A stretch of DNA of 64,000 nt from positions 9,932,501-9,996,500 of the forward strand of contig OY756958.1 in NCBI GenBank assembly GCA_963580455.1, in the 5' to 3' direction. Shown one piece after another: positions 47,901 to 61,205 of the stretch. How positions within the stretch are numbered: position 1 is the first letter of the stretch; each line of letters begins with the position of its first letter. The translations under genes and the position numbers were made by a program. The notes below the pieces were generated by a model, which was not told where the DNA came from, did no database searches, and was given only the letters and a program-made list of their open reading frames with translations. The DNA comes from Euonymus europaeus. Its lineage: Eukaryota > Streptophyta > Magnoliopsida > Celastrales > Celastraceae.

Positions 47901-50900
47901 TACGAGTATAAACTTCCTCGGTTATTTCGATGCCAAAACCCCAACTTTCTATAAAAAATGGACAAAACCCTTTAAAGCTACTCCATAGAGAGAGTTGAGC
48001 AACTTCGGACCATAAAAGTTGCTCGGTGTACACTTTTTATGGTTATTCTATGTCAAATTTTACGAGTATAAGCCTCATCGATTATTTCGATGCCAAAACC
48101 CCAACTTTCTATGACAAATGGACAAAACCGTTTAAAGCTCCTCCATAGAGTCAGTTGAGCAACTTCGGACTATCAAAGTTGCTCGGTGTACACTTTTTGT
48201 TGTTCTTCTATGTCAAATTTTGCTAGTATAAGCTTCCTAGATTATTTCGATGCCAAAACCCCAACTTTCTATGACAAATTGACAAAAACATTAAAAGCAT
48301 CTCCATAGAGAGAGTTGTGCAACTTCGGACTATCAAAATTGCTCGGTGTACACTTTTTATTGTTCTTCTATGTCAAATTTTACGAGTATAAGCTTCCTCG
48401 GTTATTTCGATGCCAAAACCCCAACTTTCCATAAAAAATGGACAAAACCCTTTAAAGCTACTCCATAGAGAGAGTTGAGCAACTTCGGACCATAAAAGTT
48501 GCTCGGTGTACACATTTTATAGTTATTCTATGTCAAATTTTACGAGTATAAGCTTCCTCGATTATTTCGATGCCAAAACCCCAACTTTCTTTGACAAATG
48601 GACAAAACCGTTTAAAGCTCCTCCATAGAGTCAGTTGAGCAACTTCGGACTATCAAAGTTGGTCGGTGTACACTTTTTGTTGTTCTTCTATGTTAAATTT
48701 TACGAGTATAAGCTTCCTAGATTATTTCGATGCCAAAACCCCAACTTTCTATGACAAATGGACAAACCGTTTAAAGCTCCTCCATAGAGTCAGTTGAGCA
48801 ACTTCGGACTATCAAAGCGCTCGGTGTATACTTTTTATTGTTCTTATATGTCAAATTTTACGAGTATAGGCTTCCTAGATTATTTCAATGCGAAAACACC
48901 AACTTTATAAGACAAATGGATAAAAACGTTAAAAGCTCCTCCATAGAGAGAATTAAGCAACTTCTAATCATCAAAATTGTTCGCTGTACACTTTTTATTG
49001 TTCTTCTATGTCAAATTTTACGAGTATATGCTTCCTGGATTATTTGGATTCCAAAACCCCAACTTTCTAGGACAAATTGACAAAAACATTAAAAGCACCT
49101 CCATAGAGAGAGTTGTGCAACTTCGGACTATCAAAATTGCTCGGTGTACACTTTTTATTGTTCTTCTATGTCAAATTTTACAAGTATAAGCTTCCTAGAT
49201 TATTTCGATGCCAAAACCCCAACTTTCTATGACAAATGGACAAAACCCTTTAAAGCTCCTCCATGGCGTGAGTTGTGCAACTTCGGACTATCAAAGTTGC
49301 TTGGTGTACACTTTTTATTGTTCTTCTATGTCAAATTTTACAAGTATAAGATTCCTCGAATATTTCGATGCCAAAACCCCAACTTTCTATGACAAATGGA
49401 CAAAACCGTTTAAAGCTCCTCCATAGAGTCAGTTGAGCAACTTCGGACTATCAAAGTTGCTCGGTGTACACTTTTTGTTGTTCTTCTATGTCAAATTTTA
49501 CCAGTATAAGCTTCCAAGATTACTTCGATGCCAAAATCCCAACTTTCTATGACAAATGGACAAACCGTTTAAAGCTCCTCCATAGAGTCAGTTGAGCAAC
49601 TTCGGACTATCAAAGTGCTCGGTGTATACTTTTTATTGTTCTTATATGTCAAATTTTACGAGTATAAGCTTCCTAGATTATTTCAATGCGAAAACACCAA
49701 CTTTATAAGACAAATGGATAAAAACATTAAAAGCTCCTCCATAGAGAGAATTAAGCAACTTCTAATCATCAAAATTGCTCGGTGTACACTTTTTATTGTT
49801 CTTCTATGTCAAATTTTACGAGTATATGCTTCCTGGATTATTTTGATTCCAAAACCCCAACTTTCTATGAAAAATTGACAAAAACATTAAAAGCATCTCC
49901 ATAGAGATAGTTGTGCAACTTCGGACTATCAAAATTGCTCGGTGTACACTTTTTATTGTTCTTCTATGTCAAATTTTACGAGTATAAGCTTCCTCGGTTA
50001 TTTCGATGCCAAAACCCCAACTTTCCATAAAAAATGGACAAAACCCTTTAAAGCTACTCCATAGAGAGAGTTGAGCAACTTCGGACCATAAAAGTTGCTC
50101 GGTGTACACATTTTATAGTTATTCTATGTCAAATTTTACGAGTATAAGCTTCCTCGATTATTTCGATGCCAAAACCCCAACTTTCTTTGACAAATGGACA
50201 AAACCGTTTAAAGCTCCTCCATAGAGTCAGTTGAGCAACTTCGGACTATCAAAGTTGGTCGGTGTACACTTTTTGTTGATCTTCTATGTCAAATTTTACG
50301 AGTATAAGCTTCCTAGATTATTTCGATGCCAAAACCCCAACTTTCTATGACAAATGGACAAACCGTTTAAAGCTCCTCCATAGAGTCAGTTGAGCAACTT
50401 CGGACTATCAAAGTCCTCGGTGTATACTTTTTATTGTTCTTATATGTCAAATTTTACGAGTATAGGCTTCCTAGATTATTTCAATGCGAAAAAACCAACT
50501 TTATAAGACAAATGGATAAAAACGTTAAAAGCTCCTCCATAGAGAGAATTAAGCAACTTCTAATCATCAAAATTGTTCGGTGTACACTTTTTATTGTTCT
50601 TCTATGTCAAATTTTACAAGTATAAGCTTCCTAGATTATTTCGATGCCAAAACCCCAACTTTCTATGACAAATCGACAAAACCGTTTAAAGCTACTCCAT
50701 AGAGTGAGTTGTGCAACTTCGGACTATCAAAGTGCTCGGTGTATACTTTTTATTGTTCTTATATGTCAAATTTTACGAGTATAAGCTTCCTCGGTTATTT
50801 CGATGCCAAAACCCCAACTTTCTTTAAAAAATGGACAAAACCCTTTAAAGCTACTCCATAGAGAGAGTTGAGCAACTTCGGATCATAAAAGCTGCTCGGT

Positions 50901-51149
50901 GTACATATTTTATAGTTATTCTATGTCAAATTTTACGAGTATAAGCTTCCTCGATTATTTCGATGCCAAAACCCCAACTTTCTTTGACAAATGGACAAAA
51001 CCGTTTAAAGCTCCTCCATAGAGTCAGTTGAGCAACTTCAGACTATCAAAGTTGGTCGGTGTACACTTTTTGTTGTTCTTCTATGTCAAATTTTACGAGT
51101 ATAAGCTTCCTAGATTATTTCGATGCCAAAACCCCAACTTTCTATGACA
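47901..51149 (+). repeat. Pentamer-based block, left part
   Basis: E-type monomers recur every 797-798 bp (homologous points 48,817; 49,615; 50,413; 51,210) and alternate R, K, R, R. The 49-bp duplication disappears, although its upstream neighbour with CCATGGCGTGAG is retained near 49,261. The segment 50,413-50,880 resembles 57,754-58,220. Confidence 0.8.
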
Positions 51150-51719
51150 AATGGACAAACCGTTTAAAGCTCCTCCATAGAGTCAGTTGAGCAACTTCGG
51201 ACTATCAAAGTGCTCGGTGTATACTTTTTATTGTTCTTATATGTCAAATTTTACGAGTATAGGCTTCCTAGATTATTTCAATGCGAAAACACCAACTTTA
51301 TAAGACAAATGGATAAAAACGTTAAAAGCTCCTCCATAGAGAGAATTAAGCAACTTCTAATCATCAAAATTGTTCGGTGTACACTTTTTATTGTTCTTCT
51401 ATGTCAAATTTTACGAGTATATGCTTCCTGGATTATTTGGATTCCAAAACCCCAACTTTCTATGACAAATTGACAAAAACATTAAAAGCACCTCCATAGA
51501 GAGAGTTGTGCAACTTCGGACTATCAAAATTGCTCGGTGTACACTTTTTATTGTTCTTCTATGTCAAATTTTACAAGTATAAGCTTCCTAGATTATTTCG
51601 ATGCCAAAACCCCAACTTTCTATGACAAATGGACAAAACCGTTTAAAGCTCCTCCATGGCGTGAGTTGTGCAACTTCGGACTATCAAAGTTGCTCGGTGT
51701 ACACTTTTTATTGTTCTTC
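50880..51719 (+). repeat. Segment recurring at 59,339-60,178 (offset 8,459 bp)
   Basis: Shared marks are GTACATATTTTATAG (about 50,901 and 59,360) and CTTCAGACTATC (about 51,036 and 59,495), followed by the R-form E monomer (51,210 and 59,669) and the CCATGGCGTGAG monomer. The copies separate where this one reads CTTCTATGTC and the other CTTCCATGTC. Confidence 0.8.
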
Positions 51720-54341
51720 TATGTCAAATTTTACAAGTATAAGCTTCCTCGGTTATTTCGATGCCAAAACCCCAACTTTCCATAAAAAATGGACAAAACC
51801 CTTTAAAGCTACTCCATAGAGAGAGTTGTGCAACTTCGGACCATAAAAGTTGCTCGGTGTACACATTTTATAGTTATTCTATGTCAAATTTTACGAGTAT
51901 AAGCTTCCTCGATTATTTCGATGCCAAAACCTCAACTTTCTATGACAAATGGACAAAACCGTTTAAAGCTCCTCCATAGAGTCAGTTGAGCAACTTCGGA
52001 CTATCAAAGTTGCTCGGTGTACACTTTTTGTTGTTCTTCTATGTCAAATTTTACCAGTATAAGCTTCCTAGATTATTTCGATGCCAAAATCCCAACTTTC
52101 TATGACAAATGGACAAACCGTTTAAAGCTCCTCCATAGAGTCAGTTGAGCAACTTCGGACTATCAAAGTGCTCGGTGTATACTTTTTATTGTTCTTATAT
52201 GTCAAATTTTACGAGTATAAGCTTCCTAGATTATTTCAATGCGAAAACACCAACTTTATAAGACAAATGGATAAAAACATTAAAAGCTCCTCCATAGAGA
52301 GAATTAAGCAACTTCTAATCATCAAAATTGCTCGGTGTACACTTTTTATTGTTCTTCTATGTCAAATTTTACGAGTATATGCTTCCTGGATTATTTTGAT
52401 TCCAAAACCCCAACTTTCTATGACAAATTGACAAAAACATTAAAAGCATCTCCATAGAGAGAGTTGTGCAACTTCGGACTATCAAAATTGCTCGGTGTAC
52501 ACTTTTTATTGTTCTTCTATGTCAAATTTTACGACTATAAGCTTCCTCGGTTATTTCGATGCCAAAACCCCAACTTTCCATAAAAAATGGACGAAACCCT
52601 TTAAAGCTACTCCATAGAGAGAGTTGAGCAACTTCGGACCATAAAAGTTGCTCGGTGTACACATTTTATAGTTATTCTATGTCAAATTTTACGAGTATAA
52701 GCTTCCTCGATTATTTCGATGCCAAAACCCCAACTTTCTTTGACAAATGGACAAAACCGTTTAAAGCTCCTCCATAGAGTCAGTTGAGCAACTTCGGACT
52801 ATCAAAGTTGGTCGGTGTACACTTTTTGTTGTTCTTCTATGTTAAATTTTACGAGTATAAGCTTCCTAGATTATTTCGATGCCAAAACCCCAACTTTCTA
52901 TGACAAATGGACAAACCGTTTAAAGCTCCTCCATAGAGTCAGTTGAGCAACTTCGGACTATCAAAGCGCTCGGTGTATACTTTTTATTGTTCTTATATGT
53001 CAAATTTTACGAGTATAGGCTTCCTAGATTATTTCAATGCGAAAACACCAACTTTATAAGACAAATGGATAAAAACGTTAAAAGCTCCTCCATAGAGAGA
53101 ATTAAGCAACTTCTAATCATCAAAATTGTTCGGTGTACACTTTTTATTGTTCTTCTATGTCAAATTTTACGAGTATATGCTTCCTGGATTATTTGGATTC
53201 CAAAACCCCAACTTTCTATGACAAATTGACAAAAATATTAAAAGCAGCTCCATAGAGAGAGTTGTGCAACTTCGGACTATCAAAATTGCTCGGTGTACAC
53301 TTTTTATTGTTCTTCTATGTCAAATTTTACAAGTATAAGCTTCCTTGATTATTTCGTTGCCAAAACCCCAACTTTCTATGACAAATGGACAAAACCGTTT
53401 AAAGCTACTCCATGGCGTGAGTTGTGCAACTTCGGACTATCAAAGTTGCTCGGTGTACACTTTTTATTGTTCTACTATGTCAAATTTTACAAGTATAAGC
53501 TTCCTCGATTATTTCGATGCCAAAACCCCAACTTTCTATGACAAATGGACAAAACCGTTTAAAGCTCCTCCATAGAGTCAGTTGAGCAACTTCGGACTAT
53601 CAAAGTTGCTCGGTGTACACTTTTTGTTGTTCTTCTATGTCAAATTTTACCAGTATAAGCTTCCTAGATTACTTCGATGCCAAAATCCCAACTTTCTATG
53701 ACAAATGGACAAACCATTTAAAGCTCCTCCATAGAGTCAGTTGAGCAACTTCGGACTATCAAAGTGCTCGGTGTATACTTTTTATTGTTCTTATATGTCA
53801 AATTTTACGAGTATAAGCTTCCTAGATTATTTCAATGCGAAAACACCAACTTTATAAGACAAATGGATAAAAACATTAAAAGCTCCTCCATAGAGAGAAT
53901 TAAGCAACTTCTAATCATCAAAATTGCTCGGTGTACACTTTTTATTGTTCTTCTATGTCAAATTTTACGAGTATATGCTTCCTGGATTATTTTGATTCCA
54001 AAACCCCAACTTTCTATGAAAAATTGACAAAAACATTAAAAGCATCTCCATAGAGAGAGTTGTGCAACTTCGGACTATCAAAATTGCTCGGTGTACACTT
54101 TTTATTGTTCTTCTATGTCAAATTTTACGAGTATAAGCTTCCTCGGTTATTTCGATGCCAAAACCCCAACTTTCCATAAAAAATGGACAAAACCCTTTAA
54201 AGCTACTCCATAGAGAGAGTTGAGCAACTTCGGACTATAAAAGTTGCTCGGTGTACACATTTTATAGTTATTCTATGTCAAATTTTACGAGTATAAGCTT
54301 CCTCGATTATTTCGATGCCAAAACCCCAACTTTCTTTGACA
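51150..54341 (+). repeat. 3,192-bp HOR, copy 1 (20 monomers)
   Basis: Marks shared at 3,192 bp are AAACCTCAAC (51,929), CGACTATAAGC (52,533), GGACGAAACC (52,591), TTCGTTGCC (53,354), TTCTACTATG (53,470), ATTACTTCGATG (53,669) and AAACCATTTAAAG (53,713). E monomers fall at 51,210; 52,168; 52,966; 53,764 and alternate R, K, R, K. The unit is four pentamers, or two 1,596-bp decamers. Confidence 0.9.
52219..52378 (+). repeat. Representative E-type monomer, K form (HindIII site kept)
   Basis: This strongly diverged monomer carries CAATGCGAAAACACC, TTTATAAGACAAATGGATAA, GAATTAAGC and CTTCTAATCATC in place of the usual sequence. The K form begins AAGCTTCC and usually has AACATTAAAAGC. It is preceded by a monomer with a one-base deletion (AAAGTGCTCGG) and GTGTATAC. 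It is 160 bp long. Confidence 0.88.
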
Positions 54342-57300
54342 AATGGACAAACCGTTTAAAGCTCCTCCATAGAGTCAGTTGAGCAACTTCGGACTATCAA
54401 AGCGCTCGGTGTATACTTTTTATTGTTCTTATATGTCAAATTTTACGAGTATAGGCTTCCTAGATTATTTCAATGCGAAAACACCAACTTTATAAGACAA
54501 ATGGATAAAAACGTTAAAAGCTCCTCCATAGAGAGAATTAAGCAACTTCTAATCATCAAAATTGTTCGGTGTACACTTTTTATTGTTCTTCTATGTCAAA
54601 TTTTACGAGTATATGCTTCCTGGATTATTTGGATTCCAAAACCCCAACTTTCTATGACAAATTGACAAAAACATTAAAAGCACCTCCATAGAGAGAGTTG
54701 TGCAACTTCGGACTATCAAAATTGCTCGGTGTACACTTTTTATTGTTCTTCTATGTCAAATTTTACAAGTATAAGCTTCCTAGATTATTTCGATGCCAAA
54801 ACCCCAACTTTCTATGACAAATGGACAAAACCGTTTAAAGCTCCTCCATGGCGTGAGTTGTGCAACTTCGGACTATCAAAGTTGCTCGGTGTACACTTTT
54901 TATTGTTCTTCTATGTCAAATTTTACAAGTATAAGCTTCCTCGGTTATTTCGATGCCAAAACCCCAACTTTCCATAAAAAATGGACAAAACCCTTTAAAG
55001 CTACTCCATAGAGAGAGTTGTGCAACTTCGGACCATAAAAGTTGCTCGGTGTACACATTTTATAGTTATTCTATGTCAAATTTTACGAGTATAAGCTTCC
55101 TCGATTATTTCGATGCCAAAACCTCAACTTTCTATGACAAATGGACAAAACCGTTTAAAGCTCCTCCATAGAGTCAGTTGAGCAACTTCGGACTATCAAA
55201 GTTGCTCGGTGTACACTTTTTGTTGTTCTTCTATGTCAAATTTTACCAGTATAAGCTTCCTAGATTATTTCGATGCCAAAATCCCAACTTTCTATGACAA
55301 ATGGACAAACCGTTTAAAGCTCCTCCATAGAGTCAGTTGAGCAACTTCGGACTATCAAAGTGCTCGGTGTATACTTTTTATTGTTCTTATATGTCAAATT
55401 TTACGAGTATAAGCTTCCTAGATTATTTCAATGCGAAAACACCAACTTTATAAGACAAATGGATAAAAACATTAAAAGCTCCTCCATAGAGAGAATTAAG
55501 CAACTTCTAATCATCAAAATTGCTCGGTGTACACTTTTTATTGTTCTTCTATGTCAAATTTTACGAGTATATGCTTCCTGGATTATTTTGATTCCAAAAC
55601 CCCAACTTTCTATGACAAATTGACAAAAACATTAAAAGCATCTCCATAGAGAGAGTTGTGCAACTTCGGACTATCAAAATTGCTCGGTGTACACTTTTTA
55701 TTGTTCTTCTATGTCAAATTTTACGACTATAAGCTTCCTCGGTTATTTCGATGCCAAAACCCCAACTTTCCATAAAAAATGGACGAAACCCTTTAAAGCT
55801 ACTCCATAGAGAGAGTTGAGCAACTTCGGACCATAAAAGTTGCTCGGTGTACACATTTTATAGTTATTCTATGTCAAATTTTACGAGTATAAGCTTCCTC
55901 GGTTATTTCGATGCCAAAACCCCAACTTTCCATAAAAAATGGACAAAACCCTTTAAAGCTACTCCATAGAGAGAGTTGAGCAACTTCGGACTATAAAAGT
56001 TGCTCGGTGTACACATTTTATAGTTATTCTATGTCAAATTTTACGAGTATAAGCTTCCTCGATTATTTCGATGCCAAAACCCCAACTTTCTTTGACAAAT
56101 GGACAAACCGTTTAAAGCTCCTCCATAGAGTCAGTTGAGCAACTTCGGACTATCAAAGCGCTCGGTGTATACTTTTTATTGTTCTTATATGTCAAATTTT
56201 ACGAGTATAGGCTTCCTAGATTATTTCAATGCGAAAACACCAACTTTATAAGACAAATGGATAAAAACGTTAAAAGCTCCTCCATAGAGAGAATTAAGCA
56301 ACTTCTAATCATCAAAATTGTTCGGTGTACACTTTTTATTGTTCTTCTATGTCAAATTTTACGAGTATATGCTTCCTGGATTATTTGGATTCCAAAACCC
56401 CAACTTTCTATGACAAATTGACAAAAACATTAAAAGCAGCTCCATAGAGAGAGTTGTGCAACTTCGGACTATCAAAATTGCTCGGTGTACACTTTTTATT
56501 GTTCTTCTATGTCAAATTTTACAAGTATAAGCTTCCTTGATTATTTCGTTGCCAAAACCCCAACTTTCTATGACAAATGGACAAAACCGTTTAAAGCTAC
56601 TCCATGGCGTGAGTTGTGCAACTTCGGACTATCAAAGTTGCTCGGTGTACACTTTTTATTGTTCTACTATGTCAAATTTTACAAGTATAAGCTTCCTCGA
56701 TTATTTCGATGCCAAAACCCCAACTTTCTATGACAAATGGACAAAACCGTTTAAAGCTCCTCCATAGAGTCAGTTGAGCAACTTCGGACTATCAAAGTTG
56801 CTCGGTGTACACTTTTTGTTGTTCTTCTATGTCAAATTTTACCAGTATAAGCTTCCTAGATTACTTCGATGCCAAAATCCCAACTTTCTATGACAAATGG
56901 ACAAACCATTTAAAGCTCCTCCATAGAGTCAGTTGAGCAACTTCGGACTATCAAAGTGCTCGGTGTATACTTTTTATTGTTCTTATATGTCAAATTTTAC
57001 GAGTATAAGCTTCCTAGATTATTTCAATGCGAAAACACCAACTTTATAAGACAAATGGATAAAAACATTAAAAGCTCCTCCATAGAGAGAATTAAGCAAC
57101 TTCTAATCATCAAAATTGCTCGGTGTACACTTTTTATTGTTCTTCTATGTCAAATTTTACGAGTATATGCTTCCTGGATTATTTTGATTCCAAAACCCCA
57201 ACTTTCTATGAAAAATTGACAAAAACATTAAAAGCATCTCCATAGAGAGAGTTGTGCAACTTCGGACTATCAAAATTGCTCGGTGTACACTTTTTATTGT

Positions 57301-57533
57301 TCTTCTATGTCAAATTTTACGAGTATAAGCTTCCTCGGTTATTTCGATGCCAAAACCCCAACTTTCCATAAAAAATGGACAAAACCCTTTAAAGCTACTC
57401 CATAGAGAGAGTTGAGCAACTTCGGACTATAAAAGTTGCTCGGTGTACACATTTTATAGTTATTCTATGTCAAATTTTACGAGTATAAGCTTCCTCGATT
57501 ATTTCGATGCCAAAACCCCAACTTTCTTTGACA
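54342..57533 (+). repeat. 3,192-bp HOR, copy 2
   Basis: It repeats copy 1 at 3,192 bp with two visible changes. AAAGCGCTCGG near 54,400 replaces AAAGTGCTCGG. The interval of about 55,890-56,110 has been replaced by sequence matching 54,134-54,354 without changing total length. Confidence 0.9.
55890..56110 (+). repeat. Length-neutral replaced segment inside HOR copy 2
   Basis: The partner position in copy 1 (52,698-52,918) reads CCTCGATTATTT, then CTTTGACAAATGG and TTGGTCGG. Here the order is CCTCGGTTATTT, CCATAAAAAATGG, GGACTATAAAAG, then CTTTGACAAATGG, as at 54,134-54,354 (offset 1,756 bp). The 3,192-bp register is kept on both sides. This is what conversion or paired exchanges would leave. 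Confidence 0.7.
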
Positions 57534-60226
57534 AATGGACAAAACCGTTTAAAGCTCCTCCATAGAGTCAGTTGAGCAACTTCGGACTATCAAAGTTGGT
57601 CGGTGTACACTTTTTGTTGTTCTTCTATGTCAAATTTTACGAGTATAAGCTTCCTAGATTATTTCGATGCCAAAACCCCAACTTTCTATGACAAATTGAC
57701 AAACCGTTTAAAGCTCCTCCATAGAGTCAGTTGAGCAACTTCGGACTATCAAAGTGCTCGGTGTATATTTTTTATTGTTCTTATATGTCGAATTTTACGA
57801 GTATAGGCTTCCTAGATTATTTCAATGCGAAAACACCAACTTTATAAGACAAATGGATAAAAACGTTAAAAGCTCCTCCATAGAGAGAATTAAGCAACTT
57901 CTAATCATCAAAATTGTTCGGTGTACACTTTTTATTGTTCTTCTATGTCAAATTTTACAAGTATAAGCTTCCTAAATTATTTCGATGCCAAAACCCCAAC
58001 TTTCTATGACAAATCGACAAAACCGTTAAAAGCTACTCCATAGAGTGAGTTGTGCAACTTCGGACTATCAAAGTGCTCGGTGTATACTTTTTATTGTTCC
58101 TATATGTCAAATTTTACGAGTATAAGCTTCCTCGGTTATTTCGATGCCAAAACCCCAACTTTCTTTAAAAAATGGACAAAACACTTTAAAGCTACTCCAT
58201 AGAGAGAGTTGAGCAACTTCGGACCATAAAAGTTGCTCGGGGTACACTTTTTATAGTTATTCTATGTCAAATTTTACGAGTATAAGCTTCATCGATTATT
58301 TCGATGCCAAAACCCCAACTTTCTATGACAAATGGAAAAAACCGTTTAAAGCTCCTCCATAGAGTCAGTTGAGCAACTTCGGACTATCAAAGTTGCTCGG
58401 TGTACACTTTTTGTTGTTCTTCTATGTCAAATTTTACCAGTATAAGCTTCCTAGATTATTTCGATGCCAAAACCCCAACTTTCTATGACAAATTGACAAA
58501 AACATTAAAAGCATCTCCATAGAGAGAGTTGTGCAACTTCGGACTATCAAAATTGCTCGGTGTACACTTTTTATTGTTCTTCTATGTCAAATTTTACGAG
58601 TATAAGCTTCCTCGGTTATTTCGATGCCAAAACCCCAACTTTCCATAAAAAATGGACAAAACCCTTTAAAGCTACTCCATATAGAGAGTTGAGCAACTTC
58701 GGACCATAAAAGTTGCTCGGTGTACACATTTTATAGTTATTCTATGTCAAATTTTACGAGTATAAGCTTCCTCGATTATTTCGATGCCAAAACCCCAACT
58801 TTCTATGACAAATGGACAAAACCGTTTAAAGCTCCTCCATAGAGTCAGTTGAGCAACTTCGGACTATCAAAGTTGCTCGGTGTACACTTTTTTTTGTTCT
58901 TCTATGTCAAATTTTACCAGTATAAGCTTCCTAGATTATTTCGATGCCAAAATCCCAACTTTCTATGACAAATGGACAAACCGTTTAAAGCTCCTCCATA
59001 GAGTCAGTTGAGCAACTTCGGACTATCAAAGTGCTCGGTGTATACTTTTTATTGTTCTTATATGTCAAATTTTACGAGTATAAGCTTCCTAGATTATTTC
59101 AATGCGAAAACACCAACTTTATAAGACAAATGGATAAAAACATTAAAAGCTCCTCCATAGAGAGAATTAAGCAACTTCTAATCATCAAAATTGCTCGGTG
59201 TACACTTTTTATTGTTCTTCTATGTCAAATTTTACGAGTATATGCTTTCTGAATTATTTTGATTCCAAAACCCCAACTTTCCATAAAAAATGGACAAAAC
59301 CCTTTAAAGCTACTCCATAGAGAGAGTTGAGCAACTTCGGACCATAAAAGTTGCTCGGTGTACATATTTTATAGTTATTCTATGTCAAATTTTACGAGTA
59401 TAAGCTTCCTCGATTATTTCGATGCCAAAACCCCAACTTTCTTTGACAAATGGACAAAACCGTTTAAAGCTCCTCCATAGAGTCAGTTGAGCAACTTCAG
59501 ACTATCAAAGTTGGTCGGTGTACACTTTTTGTTGTTCTTCTATGTTAAATTTTACGAGTATAAGCTTCCTAGATTATTTCGATGCCAAAACCCCAACTTT
59601 CTATCACAAATGGACAAACCGTTTAAAGCTCCTCCATAGAGTCAGTTGAGCAACTTCGGACTATCAAAGCGCTCGGTGTATACTTTTTATTGTTCTTATA
59701 TGTCAAATTTTACAAGTATAGGCTTCCTAGATTATTTCAATGCGAAAACACCAACTTTATAAGACAAATGGATAAAAACGTTAAAAGCTCCTCCATAGAA
59801 AGAATTAAGCAACTTCTAATCATCAAAATTGTTCGGTGTACACTTTTTATTGTTCTTCTATGTCAAATTTTACGAGTATATGCTTCCTGGATTATTTGGA
59901 TTCCAAAACCCCAACTTTCTATGACAAATTGACAAAAACATTAAAAGCACCTCCATAGAGAGAGTTGTGCAACTTCGGACTATCAAAATTGCTCGGTGTA
60001 CACTTTTTATTGTTCTTCTATGTCAAATTTTACAAGTATAAGCTTCCTAGATTATTTCGATGCCAAAACCCCAACTTTCTATGACAAATGGACAAAATCA
60101 TTTAAAGCTCCTCCATGGCGTGAGTTGTGCAACTTCGGACTATCAAAGTTGCTCGGTGTACACTTTTTATTGTTCTTCCATGTCAAATTTTACGAGTATA
60201 AGCTTCCTAGATTAGTTCGATCCTAA
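57534..60226 (+). repeat. Pentamer-based block, right part
   Basis: E monomers fall at 57,754 (R), 59,031 (K) and 59,669 (R); the spacings 1,277 and 638 bp are eight and four monomers. Single changes not seen elsewhere accumulate: ACACTTTAAAG near 58,192, CGGGGTACAC near 58,238, ATGGAAAAAACC near 58,332, a nine-T run near 58,887 and TGCTTTCTGAATT near 59,243. The region is less homogeneous than 51-57 kb. Confidence 0.75.
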
Positions 60227-60259
60227 GACCCCAACTTTGTATGACAAATGGACAAAAAT

Positions 60260-60357
60260 ATTAAAAGCTCCTCCATGGAGAGAGTTGTGCAACTTCGGAC
60301 TATCAAACTTTAAAAGCTCCTCCATAGAGGGAGCTGAGCAACTTCGGACCATCAAAG
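60260..60357 (+). repeat. 49-bp duplication, extended monomer 18
   Basis: Junction after 60,308. It is the first mark after the gap and is colinear with 17,227, not with 47,490. Confidence 0.88.
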
Positions 60358-61107
60358 TTACTCGTTGTACACTTTTTATTGTTCTTTTTTGTCAAATTTT
60401 ACGAGTATAAGCTTCCTAGATTATTTCGATGCCAAAACCCCAACTTTCTATGACAAATGGACAAAACCGTTTGAAGCTCCTCCATAGAGTGAGTTGAGCA
60501 ACTTCGGACTATCAAAATTGCTCGGTGTACACTTTTTATTGTTCTTCTATGTCAAATTTTACAAGTATAAGCTTCCTAGATTATTTCGATGCCAAAACCC
60601 CAACTTTCTATGACAAATCGACAAAACCGTTAAAAGCTACTCCATAGAGTGAGTTGTGCAACTTCGGACTATCAAAGTGCTCGGTGTATATTTTTTATTG
60701 TTCTTATATGTCAAATTTTACGAGTATAAGCTTCCTAGATTATTTCAATGCGAAAACACCAACTTTAAAAGACAAATGGATAAAAACGTTAAAAGCTCCT
60801 CCATAGAGCGAATTGAGCAACTTCTAATCATCAAAATTGCTCGTTGTACACTTTTTATTGTTCTTCTATGTCAAATTTTACAAGTATAAGCTTCCTAGAT
60901 TATTTCGATGCCAAAACCCCAACTTTCTATGACAAATGGACAAAACCGTTTAAAGCTCTTCCATAGCGTGAGTTGTGCAACTTCGGACAATCAAAGTTGC
61001 TCGGTGTACACTTTTTATTGTTCTTCCATGTCAAATTTTACGAGTATAAGCTTCCTAGATTATTTCGATCCTAAGACCCCAACTTTCTATGACAAATGGA
61101 CAAAAAT

Positions 61108-61205
61108 GTTAAAAGCTCCTCCATAGAGAGAGTTGTGCAACTTCGGACTATCAAACTTTAAAAGCTCCTCCATAGATAAAACTGAGCAACTTCGGACCAT
61201 CAAAG
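61108..61205 (+). repeat. 49-bp duplication, extended monomer 19
   Basis: Junction after 61,156, colinear with 12,554 (48,602 bp). The second half reads AGATAAAACTGAGC. Confidence 0.85.

Noticed and set aside
58887..58896. Nine-T run as a polymerase III terminator
   Set aside because: No tRNA or 5S-like box lies upstream. It is a G-to-T change in the TTTTTGTTGTTC tail of one monomer.
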